Positions 25,731 to 33,912 are shown, numbered from the stretch's first letter. The stretch is 33,958 nucleotides of DNA from Phocaeicola plebeius (GCF_003437535.1 NZ_QSQT01000034.1:1-33958); one strand, 5' to 3'. Notes: generated from the sequence alone by a model not told the origin. Numbers and translations: made by a program.

Positions 25731-26231
25731 TTAAATTTTACGGATAACCCAGTATCCTCCCACTACCTGCAAGAGCATTCCGGGAATACCGATGCGGAAA
25801 TCCTGCAAGGCGGTGAACAAGCTGCCGGAAAGTGCCCACTCACCCAGCGTACCAGCCAGTTGATAGAACAGCACCACGGCCAGCAGCAACGGCAAGGTGA
25901 CTTTCTGAAAGCGGGCGGCCACCAGACCGGCACCTACAGCCAACAGCACAGATTTCAGCAGGATGGCAGGCAGCACGGCAGGTGCAGGCATGCCGAACCA
26001 CCATGAGTTGAGCAGCGGCGAGAGTACGGCCGTCAGCAGTCCGGCCTTCCAGCCGTATTTATAGGCTCCTACCAGTGTGAAGAAATAAATGGGCAGCCAA
26101 GTGACTCCTCCCTGCGGCACCAGGTGGAAAAGCTGGGGCAGGACAATGTTTCCGGCCACAAACAGCAGGGCGGTGACGTAGGTCTTCACGCGACTGTATC
26201 CCAATGTGTAAAGTTTTACGGTTGTTTCCAT
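25731..26231 (-). CDS. ECF transporter S component-like membrane protein
   Basis: A 166-residue, very hydrophobic protein with five or six predicted helices. The block LPIYFFTLVGAYKYGWKAGLLTAVLSPLLNSW resembles substrate-binding S components of energy-coupling-factor vitamin transporters. No EcfA or EcfT gene lies in the window; S components of the group II type share a module encoded elsewhere. The substrate is unknown. It is the last gene of a minus-strand operon, 9 bp after the DUF1893 gene, so the substrate may be linked to the iron-sulfur and reductase functions upstream (inference). Assignment is moderate because S components are recognised mainly by shape. Confidence 0.65.
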   Translation of the reverse strand: METTVKLYTLGYSRVKTYVTALLFVAGNIVLPQLFHLVPQGGVTWLPIYFFTLVGAYKYGWKAGLLTAVLSPLLNSWWFGMPAPAVLPAILLKSVLLAVGAGLVAARFQKVTLPLLLAVVLFYQLAGTLGEWALSGSLFTALQDFRIGIPGMLLQVVGGYWVIRKI

Positions 26232-26240
26232 GTGTATTCG

Positions 26241-26687
26241 TTATTTTTCTGAGATGGTTTTTTCTTTTTCTCCGGCTTCCCGCATGCGGCGTACAAAGTC
26301 TTCAATCACGGGATAGAGTTCCACGGGATTGTCCGACACGTCGCAAAGGGTTTCCAGCGGACACCGTCCTGTGCGGGTGCGGTTGATGATGCAGGGCACT
26401 TCTTCGGCATACGCCACCTCTACCCCTCCCTTCCGGAGCAAGGCGAGTGCAGGGGTGCTGACTACCCGGGTCCATACGCGGGACACGCCGCCCAATACCA
26501 TCAGGGCTGCCGCTCCCTTTCCGATGACTTTATCGGCCAGCCAGGCTCCTTTCAGGAAGGCGCGGTCTGTGGCATACAAGTCGTACAGGTCGGCCACGCC
26601 CCGACGGGAGAACGTGCGGGTTTCTTCGCCCTGACGCACCACGCAGGAATAGTTTCCTTCGTTCAGCAAGCGTATCAGTTCGTCCAT
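26241..26687 (-). CDS. DUF1893 protein, cytidine-deaminase-like fold
   Basis: A 148-residue member of DUF1893 (PF08973). The recognisable blocks are FSRRGVADLYDLY, ADKVIGKGAAALMVLGGV and NRTRTGRCPLETLCD. From memory, a structure of a Thermotoga member shows a cytidine-deaminase-like fold, but no reaction is established. I take the ATG at 26687, which overlaps the stop of the aldo/keto reductase gene by one base (TGATG); a GTG one codon upstream is the alternative. The close spacing on both sides (overlap, then 9 bp to the ECF-S-like gene) suggests one transcript. The conserved Cys in GRCP may bind a metal. Confidence 0.85.
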   Translation of the reverse strand: MDELIRLLNEGNYSCVVRQGEETRTFSRRGVADLYDLYATDRAFLKGAWLADKVIGKGAAALMVLGGVSRVWTRVVSTPALALLRKGGVEVAYAEEVPCIINRTRTGRCPLETLCDVSDNPVELYPVIEDFVRRMREAGEKEKTISEK

Positions 26688-28060
26688 CACAGTGTTTCCT
26701 GTTTCAGTTGTTCCACGTAGGCATCAATGCGGTGAAGCTCTTTCGGAATGTCGATGGACTGCGGGCAGTGCGGATTACATTGTCCGCAACCGATACAGTG
26801 ACTGGCCTGACGGAGTTTCGGCACGCTGCGGTCGTAACCCACCAGGAAGGCACGGCGGGCTTTCACGTAATTCTCGTCCATGCGGTCTTTCGGCATGTTG
26901 CCCTCGTTCACGCACTTGTTGTAATGTACCAGCACGCCGGGGATGTCGATGCCATACGGGCAGGGCATGCAGTATTTACAGTCGTTGCAGGGCACGGTGG
27001 GGTATTTCTGCATCAGGTCGGCCGTATCGAGCAGGAACTGGTTTTCCTCGTCGGTAAGCGGCACCAGCGGAGAATACGTGCGGAGGTTGTCTTGCAGATG
27101 CTCCATGTAGGTCATGCCACTGAGTACGGTAAGCACCTTTTCCGGTGTACCGGCAAAGCGGAAGGCCCACGATGCCACACTGCCTTCGGGATTACGTTCT
27201 TTCAGGCGGCTGAAGATGTGGTCGGGGATGTTCGACAGGCGTCCGCCCAACAGCGGTTCCATCACCACTACCGGAATGTTCTTGCTGCTCACCTGCTCGT
27301 ACAGGTAGTCGGCATTCACATTACGTCCCAATGCGTGCTGCCAGTCGGAATAGTTCAACTGAATCTGCACGAAGTCCCAATGCACCTGGTCGTGCATGGC
27401 CAGTGCCCGGTCGAATTCCTCTTTTGTGCCGTGGAACGACCAGCCCAGGCGGCGGATACGTCCGGCTTCGCGCTCCTTGAGCAGGAAGTCGAGCAGACCG
27501 TTATCAAGGAAACGGCCCTGTAAGCCGCTTTTTCCGGGAGCACCCAGCATGTGCAGCAGGTAATAGTCGATGTAGTCCACCTGCAGGTTCTTCAGCGAGT
27601 TGTGGTACATCTTTACTCCGAAATCATAGTCGGAATTGGAGAAGTTCGACATTTTGGTAGCCACAAAGAACTTGTCGCGCGGATGACGCTTCAAGGCGAT
27701 ACCCGTCGACTTTTCCGACCAGCCCTGCACATAGACCGGAGCCGTGTCGAAATAGTTCACGCCATGTTCGATGGCGTAATCCACCAGCCGGTTCACTTCT
27801 TCCTGGTCGATGACATTGCCGTCGCCTCCCGGTGCCGGAAGTGTAGGCCAGCGCATGCAGCCATAGCCTAGCAGCGACACCTTATCCTCGTTGGGAGGGA
27901 ACTGGCGGTAGGTCATCTTGCCGACGGGCACTTCCTTAGCGCTTTCGCCGGCTTTTTTCTTGTCGGGCGTACAACCGTAGAAAGCCGCTGTGGCTCCCAC
28001 CGTACTGATGCCGACTATTTTAAGGAAATCTCTTCGATTCATCTGTTTTTTCTCGTCCAT
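26687..28060 (-). CDS. Tat-type aldo/keto reductase with C-terminal ferredoxin domain
   Basis: A 457-residue protein. A twin-arginine signal MNRRDFLKIVG (Arg9-Arg10) leads into a small-residue stretch and Cys30, which may be cut as a Tat signal or used as a lipoprotein site. The middle is an aldo/keto reductase barrel with catalytic residues in NYFDTAPVY (Asp, Tyr), FFVATKM (Lys) and WSFHGT (His). The C-terminus has two cysteine clusters, CNDCKYCMPCPYGIDIP and CIGCGQCNPHCPQSIDIP, fitting two 4Fe-4S centres. Such fused reductases are common in anaerobes; the substrate is unknown. It follows the NapH-like gene by 33 bp and overlaps the DUF1893 start, so electrons may pass from the membrane iron-sulfur protein to this one (inference). 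Confidence 0.88.
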   Translation of the reverse strand: MDEKKQMNRRDFLKIVGISTVGATAAFYGCTPDKKKAGESAKEVPVGKMTYRQFPPNEDKVSLLGYGCMRWPTLPAPGGDGNVIDQEEVNRLVDYAIEHGVNYFDTAPVYVQGWSEKSTGIALKRHPRDKFFVATKMSNFSNSDYDFGVKMYHNSLKNLQVDYIDYYLLHMLGAPGKSGLQGRFLDNGLLDFLLKEREAGRIRRLGWSFHGTKEEFDRALAMHDQVHWDFVQIQLNYSDWQHALGRNVNADYLYEQVSSKNIPVVVMEPLLGGRLSNIPDHIFSRLKERNPEGSVASWAFRFAGTPEKVLTVLSGMTYMEHLQDNLRTYSPLVPLTDEENQFLLDTADLMQKYPTVPCNDCKYCMPCPYGIDIPGVLVHYNKCVNEGNMPKDRMDENYVKARRAFLVGYDRSVPKLRQASHCIGCGQCNPHCPQSIDIPKELHRIDAYVEQLKQETL

Positions 28061-28093
28061 TCTCTTTCTATATATAAAGGTAAGACAATCCGA

Positions 28094-29611
28094 TTAAAGT
28101 ACACGATGGCGTTCATGGCCTTCCACGTAGATGGCACTCAGCGGACGGGCCGGACACAGGTTCTCGCAGGCTCCGCAACCGATGCAGCGTGCTTCGTTCA
28201 TTGCCGGAATCTTCAGTGAATCGGGGTTCGACGGGTCGGACGGGACCATGGTGATGGCGTTCACCGGACAATGGCGGGCGCAGTTGCCGCACTCCTGCTT
28301 GTCGGTAAGCGGAATACACAAATCTTTTACCCACACGGCATGGCCTATCTGGATAGAAGACTTCTCTGCCTTGTCAATTTTCAGGATGGCTCCGGCGGGA
28401 CATACCTCGGAACAGCGCGTACACTCCGGACGGCAGTAGCCGCGTTCGTACGACATGTAAGGCTGCATGAAAGTATCCAGCGAATGAGAAGGATGGATCA
28501 CTTCGTTCGGACAAGCCGACACGCAAAGCTGGCAGGCCGTACAATGCGACTGCAGATGGCGGAGTCCGCGTGCGCCCGGAGGCACAATCGGAGTTTGGCG
28601 TACCGGCTCTTTCTTGTCCACGATGTCGGCCAGTCCGCCGTCCATCTTGATGGCTTCGGCCTTCTTGGCTACCTGTGCTTTCAGCACCGAACCGGCCAGC
28701 AGCAAGGAACCGGCCAGGAACTCGCGTCGTCCGGCGGTACGGTCGGCTATTTCCGGTGCCGGGGTTTCTGCCTTTTCGGCTTTCTTTCCGTAGGCAAACC
28801 GATAGCCGATGGCTCCCTTATGGCATTTGTCCAGACAGTCCATGCAAGCCACACAGCGGCTGCCGTCTATCGCATGGTTCTTCACATCGATGCAGGCGGC
28901 CTTGCAATTGCGGGCGCAAAGCGTACAGCCGTTGCATTTCTCCTTGTCAATCGTGATGCGGAACAAGGCAAAGCGGGAGAAGAATCCCAGCACGGTGCCC
29001 ACCGGACAGATGGTATTACAATAGGTACGTCCGTTGCGTGCCGCCAGTACCACTACCAGTACCAGCATGACCGCTGCCACTATCAGCACCGGCAGACTCT
29101 TGAGCCAGACATCCACCGAATAGAAGGCATAGCTGTCCATGCGTTCGGCCATAGAAGCCAGCAGGTTGTTTCCCCACATCCACAAAGGTTGCAGGAAGCT
29201 GTGTGCCGCACGGCCGTACACGGCATACGGGTCGAGCAAGGCTACCAGGGCATGCACACCCAACAGCATCGCCAGCACGAACACTGCCAGCACACCGTAG
29301 CGCAGCCAGCTTTTCGGCTTGGAATACGTGTAGGGCATCTTCTTGCGCCCCCGGCCCAGACGGGCCACCACGTCCTGAAACACGCCCAACGGACAAATGA
29401 CCGAACAGTACACCCTGCCCGCTACCAGCGTGAGCAATATCAAACACACGATTACTCCGGCGTTCAGCGCCAACAGAGCCGGAAGGAACTGAATCTTCGC
29501 CATCCAGCCGAGCCATGCATGAAGCACGCCCGTGAAATCGACGAACAACAGCGTCACGAATACCAGGCACAGCATCCCCAGCGTGAGCCTGAGTTTTCTC
29601 AACATATTCAC
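28094..29611 (-). CDS. NapH-like membrane iron-sulfur protein fused to NapG-like ferredoxin
   Basis: A 505-residue protein in two halves. Residues 1-210 are a NapH/MauN-like membrane part with about four to five helices and the two typical motifs YCSVICP (Cys69, Cys73) and YCNTICP (Cys198, Cys202). Two 4Fe-4S sets follow (Cys226-236 and Cys253-263). An internal GRREFLAGSLLLAG stretch (295-308) looks like a remnant Tat signal, and the second half resembles NapG with further cysteine clusters at 357-367, 393-404, 432-448 and 476-486. NapH and NapG pass electrons from quinol to periplasmic reductases, so this is probably a fused electron-transfer subunit. No nap nitrate reductase gene is nearby; the aldo/keto reductase next in the operon may be the acceptor. 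The role is inferred. Confidence 0.85.
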   Translation of the reverse strand: MNMLRKLRLTLGMLCLVFVTLLFVDFTGVLHAWLGWMAKIQFLPALLALNAGVIVCLILLTLVAGRVYCSVICPLGVFQDVVARLGRGRKKMPYTYSKPKSWLRYGVLAVFVLAMLLGVHALVALLDPYAVYGRAAHSFLQPLWMWGNNLLASMAERMDSYAFYSVDVWLKSLPVLIVAAVMLVLVVVLAARNGRTYCNTICPVGTVLGFFSRFALFRITIDKEKCNGCTLCARNCKAACIDVKNHAIDGSRCVACMDCLDKCHKGAIGYRFAYGKKAEKAETPAPEIADRTAGRREFLAGSLLLAGSVLKAQVAKKAEAIKMDGGLADIVDKKEPVRQTPIVPPGARGLRHLQSHCTACQLCVSACPNEVIHPSHSLDTFMQPYMSYERGYCRPECTRCSEVCPAGAILKIDKAEKSSIQIGHAVWVKDLCIPLTDKQECGNCARHCPVNAITMVPSDPSNPDSLKIPAMNEARCIGCGACENLCPARPLSAIYVEGHERHRVL

Positions 29612-29673
29612 TGTAAAAGCAATTTTAGTTAGTTATTATATTCTTTCTATCACGTTTTCGTGGTAAATCCTCA

Positions 29674-29681
29674 CAAAAATA
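29674..29681 (-). promoter_or_regulatory. Probable -7 box of the iron-sulfur operon
   Basis: TATTTTTG on the minus strand (29681-29674) matches TAnnTTTG, 62 bp before the ATG of the NapH-like gene. No TTTG lies at the proper distance. The leader contains a small hairpin (CACG TTTT CGTG, about 29652-29663). Confidence 0.45.
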
Positions 29682-29734
29682 AAAGGAATTGTGTTTCGAA
29701 GAGTCTTTTTGCGCAGTTTTTTATCCCAAACAGT

Positions 29735-29811
29735 ATAAATATTCGATTAACTTACGCATAAAGGGCCTTTTTGCAGCATTTATGCAGAAAAAATGTCATA
29801 AATATTGATTA
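29735..29811 (+). promoter_or_regulatory. Direct and inverted repeats upstream of the CoA-transferase
   Basis: ATAAATATTCGATTA (29735-29749) recurs one base shorter as ATAAATATTGATTA (29798-29811), where it overlaps the -33 box. Between them lies an inverted repeat GCATAAA (29756-29762) and TTTATGC (29779-29785). The layout suggests operator sites for a regulator of the CoA-transferase gene, though the region is AT-rich and chance is possible. I see no gene in 29612-29873. Confidence 0.4.
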
Positions 29812-29835
29812 TCTGAATTACAAATTCTAATTTTG
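29804..29835 (+). promoter_or_regulatory. Promoter of the CoA-transferase/rnz unit
   Basis: ATTG (29804-29807, three of four matches to TTTG) is followed after 20 bases by TAATTTTG (29828-29835), a full -7 match. The ATG is 38 bp downstream. Confidence 0.7.
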
Positions 29836-29873
29836 CTCCACTATTACCTAACAAAAGAACAGCAGTTACAACA

Positions 29874-31367
29874 ATGACATACGCATTTATTACGGCAGCA
29901 GAAGCCGCTGCCACCATTCATCATGGGGATACCGTCGGCATCGGCGGTTTTTCATCGGTAGGTACACCGAAAGCCGTGCCGGAAGCACTGGCTGCCTACG
30001 CAGAAGCACAGCATGCACAGGGGAAAGAATTTAAGGTAGGCCTTATCACGGGCGGTGCCACGGGCTGTCAGGTGGACAGCGCGCTGGTCAAGGCGCACGC
30101 CGTATCGTTCCGTACGCCTTTCCAGTCGAATAAGGACATGCGCGAATCCATCAACCAGCACGAGGTGCAGTACTTTGACCTCCACCTGTCGCAAATCGGA
30201 CAGGACGTGCGTTACGGTTTTCTGGGGAAAATCCACGTAGCCATCGTAGAAGCTTCCGACCTGACGGACGACGGAGAAATCATCCTGAGCACTTCCGTAG
30301 GTATCTCGCCTACCCTACTCCAGGTGGCCGAACGGGTTATCATCGAGCTGAATGAGGCGCATACGGGAAAACTTACCGGCATGCACGACATCTATATTCC
30401 GGCCAACCCGCCTTACCGGACAGAGATTCCGGTGTATCACGTGAACGACCGCGCCGGACACATCAGCGTGAAAATCGACCCGAAAAAGATTACGGGAGTA
30501 GTACGCACGAATGCCCGCGACCACATCGCGGCCTTTACACCGCAAAATGAGACAACCCTGCAAATCGGACATAACGTGGCTGCCTTCCTGCTACGCGAAT
30601 GGAAGAACGGGGCTATCCCCAAGGAGTTCCTTCCCCTGCAGTCGGGTGTGGGCAACATTGCCAATGCGGTACTGGGTGCACTGGGTGACGACCCGAACCT
30701 TCCGGCTTTCTCCATGTTTACTGAGGTGATACAGAACTCCGTCATCGACCTGATGATGAAAGACCGTATCCGCTTTGCTGCCGGCAGTTCGCTCACCTTG
30801 TCGGAAGACCGTCTGGACACGATGTACGAGCATATCGACACCTTCCGCGAACGCATCCTGCTGCGCCCGCAGGAAATCACCAACCACCCGGAAATGATTC
30901 GCCGTCTGGGTATCATTGCGGTAAACACGGCCCTTGAAGCGGACATTTTCGGCAACGTGAACAGCACGCATGTATCGGGCAGCAAAATTATGAATGGAAT
31001 TGGAGGCTCGGGAGATTTTGCCAGAAACGCATATTTGTCTATCTTTACCACCCCGTCGGTGGCCAAGGACGGACTGATTTCGTCCATCGTGCCCCAAGTA
31101 TCCCACGTGGACAGTACGGAACACGACGTACGCATCCTCGTGACGGAACAAGGCGTGGCCGACTTGCGTGGCAAATCGCCTTCGCAACGTGCCCGCTGCA
31201 TCATTGAAAACTGCGCGCATCCGGACTACAAGCAACTGCTGTGGGACTACCTGAAACTTTCGGAAGGAAAGTCCTGCCACACGCCGATGTCGCTGCGCAA
31301 CGCCTTCAAGATGCATATAGCGTACGCCGAGACGGGTGACATGCGAAACACCCAATTTGAATCATAA
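29874..31367 (+). CDS. Acetyl-CoA hydrolase/transferase family CoA-transferase
   Basis: A 497-residue class I-type CoA-transferase of the acetyl-CoA hydrolase/transferase family. The catalytic Glu284 sits in SMFTEVIQNS, where it forms a glutamyl-CoA thioester; glycine-rich contacts are QSGVGNIANAVLG (256-268) and NGIGGSGDFARNAY. The length is normal. In Bacteroides such enzymes move CoA between succinate, acetate and propionate, which fits fermentation to succinate and propionate, but the exact acids cannot be read from the sequence. It is followed after two bases by rnz, so the two are co-transcribed. The gene has its own promoter with flanking repeats. Confidence 0.92.
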   Translation: MTYAFITAAEAAATIHHGDTVGIGGFSSVGTPKAVPEALAAYAEAQHAQGKEFKVGLITGGATGCQVDSALVKAHAVSFRTPFQSNKDMRESINQHEVQYFDLHLSQIGQDVRYGFLGKIHVAIVEASDLTDDGEIILSTSVGISPTLLQVAERVIIELNEAHTGKLTGMHDIYIPANPPYRTEIPVYHVNDRAGHISVKIDPKKITGVVRTNARDHIAAFTPQNETTLQIGHNVAAFLLREWKNGAIPKEFLPLQSGVGNIANAVLGALGDDPNLPAFSMFTEVIQNSVIDLMMKDRIRFAAGSSLTLSEDRLDTMYEHIDTFRERILLRPQEITNHPEMIRRLGIIAVNTALEADIFGNVNSTHVSGSKIMNGIGGSGDFARNAYLSIFTTPSVAKDGLISSIVPQVSHVDSTEHDVRILVTEQGVADLRGKSPSQRARCIIENCAHPDYKQLLWDYLKLSEGKSCHTPMSLRNAFKMHIAYAETGDMRNTQFES

Positions 31368-31369
31368 GA

Positions 31370-32284
31370 ATGGAAAAATTCAACATACACATCCTGGGAT
31401 GCGGTTCGGCCCTGCCCACTACCCGCCATCAGGCGACCTCGCAGGTGCTTAACATCCGCGAGAAGCTGTTCATGATTGACTGCGGCGAAGGGGCACAGGT
31501 GCAGCTCCGCCGCGCCAAACTGAAGTTCAGCCGGCTGAACCACATCTTCATTTCTCACCTCCACGGCGACCACTGCTTCGGCCTGATGGGACTGATTTCT
31601 ACCTTCGGCATGCTGGAACGTACCGCCGACCTCCACATTCATGCCCATGCCGACCTGCAACGCCTGCTGGAACCTCAACTGGAATTCTTCTGCAAGGGGA
31701 TGCCCTATCAGGTGGTGTTCCACCCCTTCAACCCCGGCGAACGTACGGTCATTTACGACGACCGTTCCGTCAGCGTGGAAACCATTCCCCTGCGTCATCG
31801 TCTGCCCACCTGCGGTTTTCTCTTCCGCGAGAAGCCGACACCGAACCACATCCGGCGCGACATGATTGACTTCTACGGCATTCCCATCTGCATGATGAAC
31901 CGCATCAAGAACGGCGAGGACTACACACTGGAAGACGGCAGGGTGATTCCCAACTCAGAACTGACCACTCCCTCCGACCCTCCCCGCGCGTATGCCTATT
32001 GCTCGGATACGGTCTACCTGCCCCGCATCGCAGCACAAGTGGCTGGAGTGGATTTGCTGTTCCATGAAGCTACCTTTACCGAAAGCGAAGCCGTCCGCGC
32101 CAAACAGACCCTGCACTCCACCGCCGCACAGGCTGCCCGGATTGCCAAGGACGCACAGGTGAAGCGTCTGCTCATCGGGCACTTCTCTGCCCGCTACGAA
32201 GACGAGAAGGCCCTGCTCGAAGAGGCCCAGGCCATCTTCCCCGACACACTGGCCGCCGACGAGGGACTGAAAATCTCACTCTGA
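31370..32284 (+). CDS. rnz: Ribonuclease Z
   Basis: A 304-residue metallo-beta-lactamase-fold tRNA 3'-processing endonuclease. The zinc motif HxHxDH is SHLHGDHCFG (His63, His65, Asp67, His68). Further ligands fit in LRHRLPTCGF, the YCSDT block (Asp) and GHFSARY (His). The opening ILGCGSALPTTRHQATS is characteristic of RNase Z. It trims the 3' end of tRNA precursors, which suits a genome whose tRNA genes here do not encode CCA. It starts two bases after the CoA-transferase stop, so it depends on that promoter. Confidence 0.95.
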   Translation: MEKFNIHILGCGSALPTTRHQATSQVLNIREKLFMIDCGEGAQVQLRRAKLKFSRLNHIFISHLHGDHCFGLMGLISTFGMLERTADLHIHAHADLQRLLEPQLEFFCKGMPYQVVFHPFNPGERTVIYDDRSVSVETIPLRHRLPTCGFLFREKPTPNHIRRDMIDFYGIPICMMNRIKNGEDYTLEDGRVIPNSELTTPSDPPRAYAYCSDTVYLPRIAAQVAGVDLLFHEATFTESEAVRAKQTLHSTAAQAARIAKDAQVKRLLIGHFSARYEDEKALLEEAQAIFPDTLAADEGLKISL

Positions 32285-32343
32285 GAAGTTAAAGAAAACT
32301 AACCCTATTAAACCGAACCAACGGATTGTCGTCTTACCCAACA

Positions 32344-32367
32344 ATGACGAACCCGCACACGCCATGA
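32344..32367 (+). CDS. Seven-codon upstream reading frame before the sigma gene
   Basis: An ATG at 32344 opens a frame encoding MTNPHTP whose TGA (32365-32367) overlaps the ATG of the sigma-factor gene (32364) as ATGA. If translated, it would couple to the sigma gene and could tune its expression. There is no homology to judge by and it may be chance. Confidence 0.25.
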   Translation: MTNPHTP

Positions 32368-32915
32368 ACAATTATAACGAAAAAGAAACCATACTGATGC
32401 TTCAGGACCCGTCGACCCAGCAGAAAGCGTTCGAACGGATTGTGAAGGCCTACAGCGAACAGCTGTACTGGCAGATACGACGCATGGTGGTTTCGCACGA
32501 CGATGCCAACGACTTGTTGCAGAACACGTTCATCAAGGCCTGGACCAACCTGGACTATTTCCGGGGAGATGCCAAGCTTTCCACGTGGCTCTACCGCATC
32601 GCCTTCAACGAATGCCTGAACTTCCTGAACAAGCAGCGCGCCGAAAACCAGCTGTCCATCGACGATGCCGATGCCGCTCTGATAAACAAGCTGGAAAGCG
32701 ACCCTTACTTTAACGGCGACGAAACGCAACGGCTTTTTCAGAAGGCCATCCTGCAACTGCCCGAGAAACAGCGCATCATCTTCAACCTGAAATATTTCCA
32801 GGAAATGAAATACGAGGACATGTCGGAAATCTTAGGCACCAGCGTAGGCGCACTGAAGGCATCCTACCATCATGCCGTCAAAAAAATAGAAGATTTTTTT
32901 CACCAGCATGATTAA
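32364..32915 (+). CDS. ECF-type RNA polymerase sigma factor
   Basis: A 183-residue sigma-70 family protein of the extracytoplasmic function class. Region 2 (about 22-95) includes DANDLLQNTFIKAWTNLDYFRGDAKLSTWLYRIAFNECLNF, which contacts core polymerase and the -10 element. Region 4 (about 128-180) includes LPEKQRIIFNLKYFQEMKYEDMSEILGTSVGALKASYHHAVKKI, the -35-binding helix-turn-helix. Sigma-1.1 and region 3 are absent, as expected for the class. The two genes after it encode a one-helix membrane protein and a CpxP/Spy-like periplasmic protein, so it probably controls an envelope response rather than the PUL type of sigma circuit. No TAnnTTTG promoter is evident upstream; it may use its own sigma promoter or readthrough from rnz. 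Confidence 0.93.
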   Translation: MNNYNEKETILMLQDPSTQQKAFERIVKAYSEQLYWQIRRMVVSHDDANDLLQNTFIKAWTNLDYFRGDAKLSTWLYRIAFNECLNFLNKQRAENQLSIDDADAALINKLESDPYFNGDETQRLFQKAILQLPEKQRIIFNLKYFQEMKYEDMSEILGTSVGALKASYHHAVKKIEDFFHQHD

Positions 32916-32960
32916 ACCTTTTTTACAAATTCGAATCTAACTTCCAAAGGAGGCAACAAT

Positions 32961-33344
32961 ATGAAAAAGGAAGAAACTGACTTATTAAAGAGATGTGGAA
33001 CCGAGAACCCGTTCACAGTGCCTGAAGGTTACTTTGCTAACTTCACGGAACAGCTGATGGACAAGCTTCCGGAACGAGAAATACAGCCTGCACCTCAGCT
33101 CACGCTGTGGGCACGCGTCAAACCTTGGGTGTACATGGCTGCCATGTTCTGCGGTCTGATGCTCAGCGTACGAATGTTCGTGGGTGAAAAAGAAACACAA
33201 TCGCCTGCCGCCGGCACTATGGGTGACATGGAATTTTCAGAAGTACCCGATGAATACATCGACCCCATTGTCGACCAGACCATGATGGACGACTATACTC
33301 TATACGAGTATCTCACTGATGCAGATACGGAAATTTATAAATAA
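32961..33344 (+). CDS. Single-pass membrane protein, candidate anti-sigma factor
   Basis: A 127-residue protein with a soluble N-terminal part (residues 1-50, including NPFTVPEGYFANFTEQLMDKLP), one membrane helix (about 55-74) and an acidic C-terminal part. The PEGYF opening is common in small Bacteroidetes proteins found next to ECF sigma genes. This topology and position fit an anti-sigma factor that holds the sigma factor at the membrane, but no zinc-binding ZAS motif (HxxxCxxC) is present. It starts 45 bp after the sigma gene. The call rests on context and topology. Confidence 0.6.
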   Translation: MKKEETDLLKRCGTENPFTVPEGYFANFTEQLMDKLPEREIQPAPQLTLWARVKPWVYMAAMFCGLMLSVRMFVGEKETQSPAAGTMGDMEFSEVPDEYIDPIVDQTMMDDYTLYEYLTDADTEIYK

Positions 33345-33351
33345 ACCAACC

Positions 33352-33810
33352 ATGATAAAAAGAACTTTTTATGCCCTGACTCTCCTGCTCATCTTGTGTG
33401 TGAGCAGCATTCAGGCACAGAATACCAAATTCAGCAAAGAAGAATTCCGCAACCGCCAGAAAGAATTTTTCATTCAGCAGGCGGGACTGAGCAACGACGA
33501 AGCACAAAAATTCTTCCCTCTCTATTTTGAACTGCAAGACAAGAAGCAGGCGTACAACAAAGAGGCGTGGCAGAAACTGCGTCAAGGCAAGAACCCCAAT
33601 ACCACGGAAACGGAATATGGGAAAATTGTGGAAGATGTGATTCAGGCACGTATTGCAGCCGACGAACTGGAACTGGAATATGTGCGGAAATACAAACAAT
33701 TCCTTCCGGCCAAGAAAATCTATCTGTTGCAAAAAGCGGAAATGCGCTTCCACAGAGAACTGCTAAAAGGTTTCAAACACGGTCAGAAAGGCCCGGAAAA
33801 GAAAAAATAA
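33352..33810 (+). CDS. CpxP/Spy-like periplasmic protein
   Basis: A 152-residue protein with a cleavable signal peptide (MIKRTFYALTLLLILCV, cut near Ala22). The mature part is helical and charged, with QAGLSNDEAQKFFPLYFELQDKKQAYNKEAW near the start, similar to the LTxxE-type helices of CpxP/Spy metal- and stress-related periplasmic chaperones. I take the ATG at 33352, just 7 bp after the previous stop; a longer frame from 33319 would overlap that gene and lose the signal peptide position. As the third gene of the sigma operon it could sense or buffer envelope damage. The likeness is by pattern and moderate. Confidence 0.7.
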   Translation: MIKRTFYALTLLLILCVSSIQAQNTKFSKEEFRNRQKEFFIQQAGLSNDEAQKFFPLYFELQDKKQAYNKEAWQKLRQGKNPNTTETEYGKIVEDVIQARIAADELELEYVRKYKQFLPAKKIYLLQKAEMRFHRELLKGFKHGQKGPEKKK

Positions 33811-33840
33811 AGGATACGGATAGATTTTTTCTTCCAAAAA

Positions 33841-33871
33841 TTTGGAAAACAAAAATCTTTGTGTACCTTTG
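33841..33871 (+). promoter_or_regulatory. Consensus promoter of the tRNA-Ser gene
   Basis: TTTG (33841-33844) is followed after 19 bases by TACCTTTG (33864-33871), a perfect Bacteroides promoter, 41 bp before the tRNA 5' end. Confidence 0.85.
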
Positions 33872-33912
33872 CACCGCCTTTGAGAAACAAGGCAACTCTC
33901 AAGAGGAGTTTT

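Noticed and set aside
30437..31849. Long minus-strand frames opposite the CoA-transferase and RNase Z
   Set aside because: They overlap clear family members on the plus strand and show no domain of their own.
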